Below, piece after piece: positions 24,282 through 31,511 of a stretch of 36,882 nt of DNA; the first letter of the stretch is position 1; each line of letters opens with the position of its first letter. Source of the stretch: Deltaproteobacteria bacterium (GTDB taxonomy: Bacteria > Desulfobacterota > DSM-4660 > Desulfatiglandales > B25-G16); assembly GCA_018400255.1 (NCBI GenBank), contig JAGYMO010000362.1:1-36882 (forward strand). Direction: 5' to 3'. The translations under genes and the position numbers were made by a program. Below the pieces are notes generated by a model that searched no databases, was not told where the DNA came from, and saw only the letters and a list, made by a program, of their open reading frames with translations.

Positions 24282-24493
24282 AGTTTTTATCTGCTAGTGT
24301 TTTTATATGGTAAAATAACGGGCTGGAAATTAAGAACCAATATTTTATTCATATATAAAGGTGCTTAAATTAATGAGGAGTATTTTCTCAATTCAGTGCT
24401 CTCTAGAATCCTTTACAGAACCTATAATATGTGTTATTGAATATAACGATTTAAAGGATTTTAGGACAATAAATAATTTATTTCATAAAGGAA

Positions 24494-24871
24494 ATGGTAG
24501 GGAGATTAATATTCTTTTTTTTGTTTTTGATATTCACACTTTCTTGTGCTCCCCCCATAAGGACTGACCGAGAATTGACAAGTGGATTTAACCCACTTTT
24601 ATCAGCTATAAGTTTTTACCGAGAAAAGCTGAATCATCTGTCAGCGGTTAAGGCTTCAGAGTGCCCAATGTTCCCATCTTGTTCCAGCTATAGCATACAA
24701 AGCTTTGAAAAACATGGTTTTTTTATTGGATGGGTAATGACTTGTGATCGTCTAATGAGATGTGGGCGTGATGAACTACGACTAAGCCCGGAAGTTAATG
24801 TTAATGGCCAATGGAAATGTTATGACCCCGTGGAGAGAAATGACTTTTGGTGGTATGAAGAAAAAAATTGA
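24494..24871 (+). CDS. yidD: YidD-like membrane protein insertion efficiency factor with lipoprotein-type N-terminus
   Basis: YidD is a small protein thought to help YidC insert membrane proteins. The core is clear: SFYREKLNHL, CPMFPSCSSYSIQSFEKHGF (the family's Cys-rich block), and MTCDRLMRCGRDE with a C-terminal DPVERN. Unlike standard YidD, which uses an amphipathic N-terminal helix, this 125-residue version begins with a hydrophobic stretch ending in FTLSC (Cys18), which resembles a lipobox. It also lies alone, not in the rpmH-rnpA-yidC cluster. It could be a paralogue with a different location. The ATG at 24494 has a poorly spaced ribosome-binding site, so the exact start is uncertain. 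Confidence 0.8.
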   Translation: MVGRLIFFFLFLIFTLSCAPPIRTDRELTSGFNPLLSAISFYREKLNHLSAVKASECPMFPSCSSYSIQSFEKHGFFIGWVMTCDRLMRCGRDELRLSPEVNVNGQWKCYDPVERNDFWWYEEKN

Positions 24872-24913
24872 TAGTTTAGACCTAATTAAGTTAAGAAGTA
24901 GGGGGGCAGAATA

Positions 24914-25498
24914 ATGGTAGAAAAAATTCCAACAAGAGAGGAAGCATTGGCAATCCTCAAAGAATACAATAAAAGTGGCAGTTTATTAAAACATGCATAC
25001 AGCGTAGAGGGGGTGATGCGCTATATTGCAAGGAAGCGTGGGGAAGATGAGGAGAAATGGGGTATTGTGGGTTTAATGCATGATCTTGACTATGAACAAT
25101 TCCCGGAGCAACACTGTACAAAGACAAAGGAAATTTTAGAAGGGTATAGTTGGCCAGAGGAATACATAAGGGCTGTAGTCTCTCATGGCTGGGGAATATG
25201 CTCGGATGTAAAGCCCGAAAGTACTATGGAAAAAACCCTCTACGCGATTGATGAACTTACGGGCCTAATTACGGCAAATGCTATGGTGCGTCCATCAAAA
25301 AGTGTTATGGATATGACTGTAAAATCTGTTAAGAAAAAATGGAAGTCACCTTCTTTTGCAGCAGGCGTAGACCGAGAGATAATACAGAAAGGGGCAGGAA
25401 TGCTCGGTGTTAGCATTGAGGAGATCATCGAGGACACTATAATGGGAATGAGGGAAGTTGCTGATTCTATAGGATTAAAAGGCAACATTGAAGCATAA
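24914..25498 (+). CDS. HD-domain (HDIG-type) phosphohydrolase
   Basis: A 194-residue HD-superfamily metal-dependent phosphohydrolase. The metal ligands appear in order: His27 in LLKHAYSVEGVMR, His56-Asp57 in GLMHDLDYEQF, His91 in VVSHGWG and Asp113 in LYAIDELTGLI. This short single-domain form is common near metabolic genes; its substrate is probably a nucleotide or phosphoester but cannot be read from sequence. The ATG has a clear ribosome-binding site (AGGGGGG, 6-7 bases away). It starts 42 bases after yidD and may be co-transcribed. Confidence 0.88.
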   Translation: MVEKIPTREEALAILKEYNKSGSLLKHAYSVEGVMRYIARKRGEDEEKWGIVGLMHDLDYEQFPEQHCTKTKEILEGYSWPEEYIRAVVSHGWGICSDVKPESTMEKTLYAIDELTGLITANAMVRPSKSVMDMTVKSVKKKWKSPSFAAGVDREIIQKGAGMLGVSIEEIIEDTIMGMREVADSIGLKGNIEA

Positions 25499-25804
25499 AT
25501 TCTTGAAGATATTAATAGGGTTTTTTTATGATCATGCTCTTGGATTGGAAAAATGAACTCGTTTTTCTGATCTCATAGAGGGTTCCATGGGCTAACACTG
25601 GCCTAAAAAATATAGCTAAATAGCTGAGCTGGCTGGAAAATAAGTAGAAAAAATTTTATATTTTTTTGCAGATTTGACTATTTTTATGAAATTGTGTTAG
25701 ATGTATACACGATTTGGCATCAAAGTTCATTAGCTAAAAAAATTGAGGCACTTACTATCTGACTGAAATCAGTGTATACTGCAAAAGCTAAGTATTAAAT
25801 CTGA
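25499..25804. promoter_or_regulatory. Intergenic region with candidate promoter for the PP2C gene
   Basis: AT-rich, no gene. TATACT (25775-25780) is a good -10, preceded by the near-palindrome ACTGAAATCAGT (25762-25773), which would cover the -10 to -35 spacer. No clear -35 matches at standard distance. A start near 25787 would leave about 18 untranslated bases before the ATG at 25805. Confidence 0.3.
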
Positions 25805-26707
25805 ATGCAAGGAATATTAAGCCTCTTAATTATGAATAGGTCATTAGAAAGAGAAGAAAATTTTAAAAAATCTATGGAAGAATTGGGAGTCAGGTCAGCC
25901 GGATTATCTGACACGGGTCGAAAGAGGGAGATAAATGAGGATTATTATGAAAATGATAATTCTCTTGGGCTATATGTGGTAGCTGATGGAATGGGTGGGC
26001 ATCTAGCTGGAGATGTAGCTAGTAAGTTTGCCGTAAACATCATACAAAAATATTTTAGGCAGCTTAGAACAGAAAATACCCCCCTTGATGAGCTTTTTGG
26101 GCTACCGGAAAGTTCACTCAGCCTGTGGGGTAACTATGTACTTGCCAGCGTAAAGCTTGCAAATAGAATTTTATATGATATGTCTCAGGAATACCCTCGA
26201 TATAAGGGTATGGGAACGACTATAGCTGTAATTGCTTTAATGAATTCTGCCGTAATCGCAGCGAATGTGGGCGACAGTAAAATTTACCTTATCAGAGGCG
26301 ATACAATGGAGCCTCTTTCAAAGAGCCATACAATGATGGCAGAGCAGTTAGAGTTGGGGTTGATATCGAGCGAGGAGGCAAAAACCTCGCCTTTAAGGCA
26401 TATAATAACAAGAAGCCTTGGGTCTTGCAGTGATGTTGAAGTAGATGTATTTGAAATCGAGACGATGGCAGGTGATTCCTTTCTGCTCTGCACAGATGGC
26501 CTTACAGATCTTGTTACAGATAAAGATATACTCAATATTGTAAAAAATGGGGATGAGCAGGAATCAATTTGCAGCAAGTTAGTATCAGAGGCCAACAATA
26601 GAGGGGGGATAGACAATATAACCGTATCTTTCATATCACTAAATGGAGTCATTTCAAGGAAAAAAGGTATTGTAGGAAAATTTTTTCAATTCTTTAACAG
26701 GCACTAA
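25805..26707 (+). CDS. PP2C-family Ser/Thr protein phosphatase (Stp1/PrpC-like)
   Basis: Metal-dependent phosphatase reversing Hanks-type kinase phosphorylation. All PP2C motifs are present: DTGRKREINEDYY, VVADGMGGHLAGDVAS (metal-binding Asp and Gly), MGTTIAVI, AANVGDSKIYLIRGD, HIITRSLGS, LLCTDGLTDLV and GGIDNITVSFI. The soluble 300-residue protein has no membrane segment. The start is uncertain: ATG 25805 or ATG 25832, neither with a good ribosome-binding site. The FHA gene follows after 49 bases, a usual pairing in bacterial Ser/Thr phospho-signalling, but no kinase is in the window. Confidence 0.92.
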   Translation: MQGILSLLIMNRSLEREENFKKSMEELGVRSAGLSDTGRKREINEDYYENDNSLGLYVVADGMGGHLAGDVASKFAVNIIQKYFRQLRTENTPLDELFGLPESSLSLWGNYVLASVKLANRILYDMSQEYPRYKGMGTTIAVIALMNSAVIAANVGDSKIYLIRGDTMEPLSKSHTMMAEQLELGLISSEEAKTSPLRHIITRSLGSCSDVEVDVFEIETMAGDSFLLCTDGLTDLVTDKDILNIVKNGDEQESICSKLVSEANNRGGIDNITVSFISLNGVISRKKGIVGKFFQFFNRH

Positions 26708-26756
26708 CTAAGTTTTCATTATTTATGAACTAACAAATAAAAAAAGGGACTTAATT

Positions 26757-27479
26757 ATGGCGCGGGTAATACTAATATTTAAGAAAAACGTGATTAAAGA
26801 CTACCCCTTTGTAGATGAAAGTTTGAATATTGGAAGAGATAAAGGGAACGATATTGTAATTGATAATCTTATAGTGTCTAGTTTTCATGCAAGAATAGAT
26901 AAAGTTGGAGATTCTTATATACTTACTGATTTGCAGAGCACCAACGGGACCTTTGTTAATAAAAAGAAGGTGATTTCCTGTAAACTTAAACATAAGGATA
27001 AGATAACAATAGGCAAACACCTGCTTTTTTTTGCCATGTCTAAAAAGGAGCAATTGGAGGCTGAAGAGGAAGATATGGATCAGACGATGATTATTGATTC
27101 AAGTATTCGTAAAAATCTTTTAGCTAAAAAAACAGGAGACAGCGAAGAAGTGATGCCAAAAAAAGAAGAGAAAATTGGCATTATTAGTTTTTTAGATGCA
27201 TCTGACATGGAAGATATTGAGCTTAATAAAAAATTGATCAGGATAGGAAAGGCAAAAACTTCCGAGATACAGCTTAAAGGATTTTTTATACCTCTGACCG
27301 CAGCAGCTATAAGCAGAAGACCTAATGGGTATGTTATCACATCCACAAGTGATAAAATAAAGGTGAAGGTAAATGGCAAGGTAATAGAAGAAAGTCATTA
27401 TCTAAAAGATTTTGATACAATTGATATAGGATCTCATAAACTTCAATTCTACACAAAAGATAGTGAAGATATAAAATAG
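26757..27479 (+). CDS. FHA-domain protein, with a probable second divergent FHA domain
   Basis: The N-terminal FHA domain (about 20-75) is classic: LNIGRDKGNDIVIDN, then VSSFHARI and TDLQSTNGTFVNKKK, with the Arg, Ser/His and Asn that read phosphothreonine. A charged linker (about 98-145) follows, including TMIIDSS, which might itself be phosphorylated. Residues about 155-235 repeat the fold weakly (KLIRIGKAKTSEIQLKGFFI, VNGKVIEESHYLKDFDTI) but lack the SxxH and full NG motifs, so this second domain may not bind phosphopeptide. With the upstream PP2C gene it forms a phospho-signalling pair. AAGGGACTTAATT precedes the ATG. Cytosolic, 240 residues. Confidence 0.9.
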   Translation: MARVILIFKKNVIKDYPFVDESLNIGRDKGNDIVIDNLIVSSFHARIDKVGDSYILTDLQSTNGTFVNKKKVISCKLKHKDKITIGKHLLFFAMSKKEQLEAEEEDMDQTMIIDSSIRKNLLAKKTGDSEEVMPKKEEKIGIISFLDASDMEDIELNKKLIRIGKAKTSEIQLKGFFIPLTAAAISRRPNGYVITSTSDKIKVKVNGKVIEESHYLKDFDTIDIGSHKLQFYTKDSEDIK

Positions 27480-27580
27480 TTAAATACCCAATAGATTTGT
27501 TATTATAAGTAATGTTTTGATTTTTCTTAATAACAATCAATCTTAATAATTATCTCTGCTACCTATCAACCATTAAGATT

Positions 27581-27602
27581 TAGCCTAAATCAAGGCTATT
27601 TT
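27581..27602 (+). terminator. Candidate terminator downstream of the FHA gene
   Basis: TAGCCT (27581-27586) and AGGCTA (27593-27598) form a 6-base stem around AAATCA, followed by TTTT. It lies about 100 bases after the FHA stop and separates that transcript from hsp20. The stem is short. Confidence 0.4.
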
Positions 27603-27666
27603 ACTATTCTATGCAGGTTCAAGTCTAAATTTCTCATACTCTTTAAAAATGTAGCAAGAATACCTC

Positions 27667-27698
27667 TTGAATTAATAACGATAATGATTATCATTATG
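27667..27698 (+). promoter_or_regulatory. hsp20 promoter overlapped by a Fur-box-like palindrome
   Basis: GATAATGATTATCATTATG (27680-27698) matches the 19-base Fur consensus at 18 positions if the central A/T is treated as equivalent. Its core, ATAATGAT-T-ATCATTAT, is a perfect 17-base palindrome. TTGAAT (27667-27672) and TATCAT (27689-27694) are spaced 16 bases and make a plausible promoter, so the palindrome covers the spacer and the -10, where a Fur-type repressor would block polymerase. The start codon of hsp20 follows about 48 bases later. Confidence 0.65.
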
Positions 27699-27745
27699 AT
27701 ACATGATACAATGAAGTTGATATTAATAGAAAGGAGGTAAATAAA

Positions 27746-28192
27746 ATGACAAGAATGTTAGATTTGATACCAAGGACTAGGGAATTAATGCCGTTTATAC
27801 CGGATTCGTTAGTGTTTGATAGGTTTTTTGATGACTTATTTTACGACAATAAAATAATACCTGCATTTGATATATCGGAGACGGACAAAGAGTATCTTAT
27901 AACAGCTGAAGTTCCTGGTATAGATGTTAAAGATATTGATATTACCCTGTCGAATGGCATACTTTCAATAAAGGGTGAAAAAAAGAAGGAAGATGAATCT
28001 AAGGAGACAAATTATCATTGCATAGAAAGACATTATGGTTCATTTGAACGTAGATTTAGAATTCCTGAGTCGGTAAAAACAGATAAATTGGATGCTATAT
28101 ACAATAAGGGAATATTGAAACTTTCGCTTCCAAAATCCGGCAAGGCAAAGGCGAGACAGATAGAAGTGAGAAAAGAAGGTAAAACTAAGTAA
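27746..28192 (+). CDS. Small heat shock protein, Hsp20/alpha-crystallin family
   Basis: ATP-independent holdase that binds unfolding proteins as large oligomers. The 148-residue protein has a short N-terminal arm (PFIPDSLVFDRFFDDLF, the usual Phe-rich region) and the alpha-crystallin domain from about residue 40: FDISETDKEYLITAEVPGID, ITLSNGILSIKGEKK, RRFRIPESV and the closing YNKGILKLSLPK. The C-terminal I-x-I/V anchor may be IEV in RQIEVRKEG. A very strong ribosome-binding site (AAAGGAGG) precedes the ATG. It is a single-gene unit between a promoter with a Fur-like palindrome and a strong terminator. No CIRCE element or sigma-32-like site was seen. Confidence 0.95.
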   Translation: MTRMLDLIPRTRELMPFIPDSLVFDRFFDDLFYDNKIIPAFDISETDKEYLITAEVPGIDVKDIDITLSNGILSIKGEKKKEDESKETNYHCIERHYGSFERRFRIPESVKTDKLDAIYNKGILKLSLPKSGKAKARQIEVRKEGKTK

Positions 28193-28219
28193 TTAAAAAT
28201 AGTTAATGTATCTACAATA

Positions 28220-28261
28220 GGGCGTCGCCTAAAGAATAGTTAAGGGTGACGCCCTTTTTTT
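28220..28261 (+). terminator. Strong terminator after hsp20
   Basis: GGGCGTCGCC (28220-28229) pairs with GGTGACGCCC (28245-28254) through 10 pairs including one G-T, around a 15-base loop. Seven T residues follow directly. It is a textbook intrinsic terminator 28 bases after the hsp20 stop. Confidence 0.9.
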
Positions 28262-28613
28262 GCTCGTAAATTAAGAATTTGTCATACTGCCGTTCATTTG
28301 AGTTAAAACTTTTGATTTAATTTGACGAAAGTTATGTATGGGCTTATATAAAAATGTGATTTACTAGGCACTGTTTAAACCTTAAATCTTTGGAATTAGA
28401 GAAAATAGCGAAAGGTCAAAGAACGTCGGTTAAAAATAATATAGACCATTTCTAACTTGGAAAATTCTCAGGTTAGCAACTATAGGGGTTGACTTTTTAG
28501 GGGAGTTTCAAAGAATAAGAAATAATCTTTGTATAATTCTGCTCTACTATATTTACAGGTATATATATCTTTCTATTTATTTATATGGATTGAAATCTAA
28601 AGGAGGCCATTGC
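28262..28613 (+). promoter_or_regulatory. Intergenic region upstream of the CoA-disulfide reductase-like gene
   Basis: About 350 bases with no gene. A consensus TATAAT occurs at 28532-28537, placing a possible transcript start near 28544, but without a good -35. A separate TTGACT at 28489-28494 has only poor -10 partners. AAAGGAGG just before 28614 is the ribosome-binding site. Nothing else is recognised. Confidence 0.3.
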
Positions 28614-29954
28614 ATGGAGAAACTTGTAGTCATAGGTGGCGTAGCAGCTGGGTTGTCAGCTGCAAGTGCTGCTAAAAGGATAAAGAAATCTGAAATAAAT
28701 GCAGTCGTATTTGAAAAGTCAGGATACATATCTTACGGGGCGTGTTCTGAACCTTACTTCATATCAGGGCTTGTTTTAAAACCGGAGGATTTGATTGAGG
28801 TGACCCCTGAAGAGTTTGAGCAAAAGCGTTCTATACCAATATATAGGTTACATGAGGTCGTTGATATAGATTATAATGCCGGATATGTGACAGTAGAGGA
28901 TATACTGAATCGTAAAACCTTTAAAGAAGATTTTGATTACCTTATGATCTCTACAGGGGCGAAAGGGAAAACGATCGACGTACCTGGAAAAGAGCTGGAA
29001 GGTATATTTACATTGAGGACCGTTGAAGATGCGATAGCAATCCAGAAAAGCGCTGGATCCTCGAAGCATGTAGTTATATGCGGCGGAGGATATATTGGGC
29101 TTGAGATGGCGGAGTCATTTATTACTATGGGCAAAGATGTAACAATATTGAAAAAATCTTCTCAGATGTTGTTAAATTTTGATCCTGATATGTCCTCATT
29201 AGTTGAAGAAGAGGTAGTATCAAAGGGGGTTAAGATTCAAAGTGGCGTAGACATACTATCCTTTGAAGGAAATGATCGAGTTGCGAAGGTAGTTACAAAT
29301 AAAGGGGAAGTTGATGCCGAGACAGTACTTGTATCAAAAGGCGCTGCACCTAATGTTGACCTTGCTAAGAAAATAGGTGTTCGGATAGGAGATACAGGTG
29401 CTATTGCAGTGGATAAAAGGCAGAGAACTAATATTGATAGAGTTTATTCAGGGGGTGATTGTGCCGAGGTCTATCATATAATCGGGAAAAAACCTGTATA
29501 CATTCCTCTTGGACCAACTGCAAACAAGGCAGGGAGAACCGCCGGTGAGAATATTGGAGGGCTTAACACGGAATTCCCTGGTGTTGTAGGCACTGCCATT
29601 TCAAAGATCTTTGATCTGGAGGTTGCAAGAAGTGGTTTTAGTTTAAAAGAGGCGGCAGAATATGGCTTTGATGCAGCTTCTATTACTATAAAACATAGAT
29701 CTCGCTCCAAGCACTACCCTGATGGAAGCATTATTACTGTTCAGCTTGTTTTAGATAAAAGCAATGGGAAACTTTTGGGCGCACAAATGATAGGCGGGGA
29801 AGGTGCTGCTTTGAGAATAGATGTAATAGCTGCAGCACTTCATAGCGGTATGACTGCAGAAGAGTTATATCACTTGGACTTAGGCTATGCCCCCCCATTT
29901 TCCCCTGTATGGGATCCAATTCTAGTAGCCGCCAATAAGGCAAGAAAAATATAG
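28614..29954 (+). CDS. FAD-dependent CoA-disulfide reductase / NADH oxidase-type pyridine nucleotide-disulfide oxidoreductase
   Basis: A 446-residue flavoprotein of the single-cysteine disulfide reductase group (CoA-disulfide reductase, NADH oxidase, NADH-dependent persulfide reductase). FAD motif VVIGGVAAGLSAASAAKR at the start, redox Cys44 in YISYGACSEPYFISG, NAD(P)-binding VICGGGYIGLEMAESF, FAD-binding YSGGDCAEVYH, and the C-terminal dimerisation domain ending YAPPFSPVWDPILVAANKAR. No rhodanese domain is fused. The ATG at 28614 follows AAAGGAGG; an upstream TTG at 28590 is less likely. Which disulfide or persulfide it reduces cannot be said; in anaerobes an oxygen-defence or sulfur role is common. 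Confidence 0.88.
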   Translation: MEKLVVIGGVAAGLSAASAAKRIKKSEINAVVFEKSGYISYGACSEPYFISGLVLKPEDLIEVTPEEFEQKRSIPIYRLHEVVDIDYNAGYVTVEDILNRKTFKEDFDYLMISTGAKGKTIDVPGKELEGIFTLRTVEDAIAIQKSAGSSKHVVICGGGYIGLEMAESFITMGKDVTILKKSSQMLLNFDPDMSSLVEEEVVSKGVKIQSGVDILSFEGNDRVAKVVTNKGEVDAETVLVSKGAAPNVDLAKKIGVRIGDTGAIAVDKRQRTNIDRVYSGGDCAEVYHIIGKKPVYIPLGPTANKAGRTAGENIGGLNTEFPGVVGTAISKIFDLEVARSGFSLKEAAEYGFDAASITIKHRSRSKHYPDGSIITVQLVLDKSNGKLLGAQMIGGEGAALRIDVIAAALHSGMTAEELYHLDLGYAPPFSPVWDPILVAANKARKI

Positions 29955-30071
29955 TTGTAAATTAAATTATTTAAGGCTTGAAGCTTTAATTAAGGCGATT
30001 AGTTGCACTAATTTATTTTTAATATTTAGTGATGTATAATATTTAATTAAGATTTATCTAAGGATATAATT

Positions 30072-30509
30072 ATGCCGATACGGTTTGGAAGACGTGGAGG
30101 GGGTATGGGCCATGAGATAGCCCCGGGGCACCGCAGGTTTGGCAGGCCTTTTGGAGCTGGAAGGACGGAAAATTGCATTTGTCCATCCTGTTATACAATT
30201 CTGCCTCATCAAGTAGGCAGGCCGTGTTTTCAGATTAGATGTCCTAATTGCGGCGCATTTTTAGTTAGGCAGTTTGTGATACCTGAGTCATATAACCGAC
30301 CTGGCCCGGATACTACAAGAGGGGCGGAAAGAGCAACAGATGCTGTCCCAAAGATTGATAGGGATGTTTGTGCAGGGTGTAAAAAATGTATGGATGTTTG
30401 CCCCACCAGGGCTATTTCAATTATTGATAAAAAGGCTGTGATAAATCCCTATATTTGCAATAGATGCAGGGCTTGCGTTCCTGTTTGCCCGGTTGGGGCA
30501 ATAAAATAA
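30072..30509 (+). CDS. Zinc-ribbon/2[4Fe-4S] ferredoxin fusion protein
   Basis: A 145-residue protein with three parts. Residues 1-31 are Arg/Gly/Pro-rich (MPIRFGRRGGGMGHE). Residues 35-60 carry Cys35, Cys37, Cys40, Cys52, Cys57 and Cys60, resembling a zinc ribbon (CPSC and CPNCG). Residues 100-139 form a bacterial 2[4Fe-4S] ferredoxin with Cys100-x2-Cys103-x2-Cys106-x3-Cys110-Pro and Cys129-x2-Cys132-x2-Cys135-x3-Cys139-Pro. The ferredoxin part transfers electrons at low potential; the N-terminal part may dock a partner or bind metal. Similar Gly/Arg-rich small proteins occur in anaerobes beside iron-sulfur or nitrogenase-like cofactor genes, but no such neighbour is here. It follows the flavoprotein gene by about 117 bases and might be its electron partner. 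Confidence 0.8.
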   Translation: MPIRFGRRGGGMGHEIAPGHRRFGRPFGAGRTENCICPSCYTILPHQVGRPCFQIRCPNCGAFLVRQFVIPESYNRPGPDTTRGAERATDAVPKIDRDVCAGCKKCMDVCPTRAISIIDKKAVINPYICNRCRACVPVCPVGAIK

Positions 30510-30715
30510 AATCTGGATTGTATGCTATATTTAACAAACTCTGTTACTATCCTGCTTCAGGTTTGTAAGGGGTGAGACCTATACTTTTTATAAGAAAAAT
30601 TGATCGATAAATAGTATTCTTCTATTAGTATAATATGATTCTAAATTTAATAATTTTATACTTGTTCTAAATTGAGTTCTGGAAAGATGTTTTGTGTTGA
30701 TTTGAAAAAACGTAA

Positions 30716-30737
30716 GGCAGGAAAAAATTCTCCTGCC
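30716..30737. terminator. Bidirectional terminator candidate between convergent genes
   Basis: GGCAGGA (30716-30722) and TCCTGCC (30731-30737) form a perfect 7-base stem with an 8-base AT loop. T-rich sequence follows on both strands (TTATTGTTTCTT on the plus strand, TTACGTTTTTTC on the minus strand). It lies between the ferredoxin gene and the convergent small membrane protein gene. Confidence 0.5.
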
Positions 30738-30742
30738 CATTA

Positions 30743-30856
30743 TTGTTTCTTATAGGTTTCTTGCCGGCTAAGGACATAAAAAGTCTTTGGTTCAGCCTGT
30801 TCCTTTCTGATTTTTCCTATGATGATGGCAGGCTGTTTATAAGGGAAAGGAGATTT
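30743..30856 (-). pseudogene. Coding-like fragment without a start codon, possible gene remnant
   Basis: On the minus strand, 38 codons are open between two TAA stops. The translation (KSPFPYKQPAIIIGKIRKEQ, then AEPKTFYVLSRQETYKKQ) has a protein-like composition rather than the Lys/Asn/Ile/Phe bias of noncoding AT-rich DNA. There is no start codon or ribosome-binding site and I do not recognise a family. The same DNA can form two interleaved 7-base stems (30793-30799 with 30829-30835, and 30801-30807 with 30845-30851), so a structured RNA is an alternative. Confidence 0.25.
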
Positions 30857-30957
30857 TTATACGATTCTGATTTCTTCTAAAAAAAGGTTGTTTTGCTGTA
30901 GAGAAATAGCAATTTTTCAAGATAATCAGAAAAGGAAATATTTTTTGTAAATTTAGA

Positions 30958-31236
30958 TTAATCCTCTTTTTTTAAATCCTCTACCTCTTTTTTTAAGCCT
31001 GCAACCTCTTCCTTTAACTTGTCTGTATCAATATTTTCGCTATCTTTTTCCTCAAGATTTTTTGCATTTCTTTTGTCTTTCCATTCTTCAATGCCTAAAT
31101 ATGTAGCTAATGCGCCGCCTAATATTAGCAATATAGGTATACCAGCCGCCAGTGCCTTAACAAAATATCCCCACCATATAATAATTCCAATAATTCCCAA
31201 TATCAAAGATACCAAACCACCAATTAAAGCTGCCAT
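30958..31236 (-). CDS. Small membrane protein with C-terminal coiled coil, unknown function
   Basis: A 92-residue protein I cannot name. Residues 4-22 and 27-47 are two hydrophobic, Gly/Ile-rich helices (LIGGLVSLILGIIGIIIWW; AGIPILLILGGALATYLGI) separated by a short turn. Residues 50-92 are charged and end in a heptad-like coiled coil (LKEEVAGLKKEVEDLKKED). The topology suggests a hairpin in the inner membrane with a cytoplasmic coiled-coil tail. The start is secure: AAGGAGGTAGAA precedes the ATG. It is an isolated gene, convergent with the ferredoxin gene. Codon use and ribosome-binding site argue that it is real. Confidence 0.75.
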   Translation of the reverse strand: MAALIGGLVSLILGIIGIIIWWGYFVKALAAGIPILLILGGALATYLGIEEWKDKRNAKNLEEKDSENIDTDKLKEEVAGLKKEVEDLKKED

Positions 31237-31478
31237 TTCTACCTCCTTAAAATTAATGATTTTTAATTGCTGAATTCATACCTTGTAACATAACATAATT
31301 TATCATTCAAGAAATAATTACTATCAATTTATAGTTGCACGAAATTTCAATAACGTTTGAGAAAATTCAGAGAGGAGAGTAAGACAGGGTCTACAATCAA
31401 AATTGATATTTTTGCACCGGCTCAAAAAAACTAATTAACCTAAATAATCCAAATAATTATCCTTGATTCTGGGTTTTA
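31237..31478. other. Divergent spacer between the small membrane protein and cooT
   Basis: AT-rich sequence without a supportable gene, presumably holding the minus-strand promoter of the small membrane protein. I saw no clear -35/-10 pair for it and no repeat. Confidence 0.3.
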
Positions 31479-31505
31479 TTGACAAATTAAGGTTTAATAT
31501 ATACT
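31479..31505 (+). promoter_or_regulatory. Candidate promoter for the cooT transcript
   Basis: A perfect -35 hexamer TTGACA (31479-31484) is followed after 15 bases by TATACT (31500-31505). The spacer is shorter than ideal; with a 17-base spacer the -10 would be TACTAT. Either way transcription would start near 31512 and leave a leader of more than 200 bases before the gene. Confidence 0.45.
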
Positions 31506-31511
31506 ATTACT

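Noticed and set aside
24361..24567. 68-codon plus-strand frame overlapping the start of yidD
   Set aside because: Weak start context and overlap with the yidD signal region in another frame; likely chance.
27605..27630. GGTTCAAGTC as a tRNA T-arm
   Set aside because: No matching acceptor stem, anticodon arm or D-arm around it.
11639..28409. Identical 16-mer AATTAGAGAAAATAGC at 11639-11654 and 28394-28409
   Set aside because: Flanks do not match, and in an AT-rich 37-kb window one such match is not clearly beyond chance.
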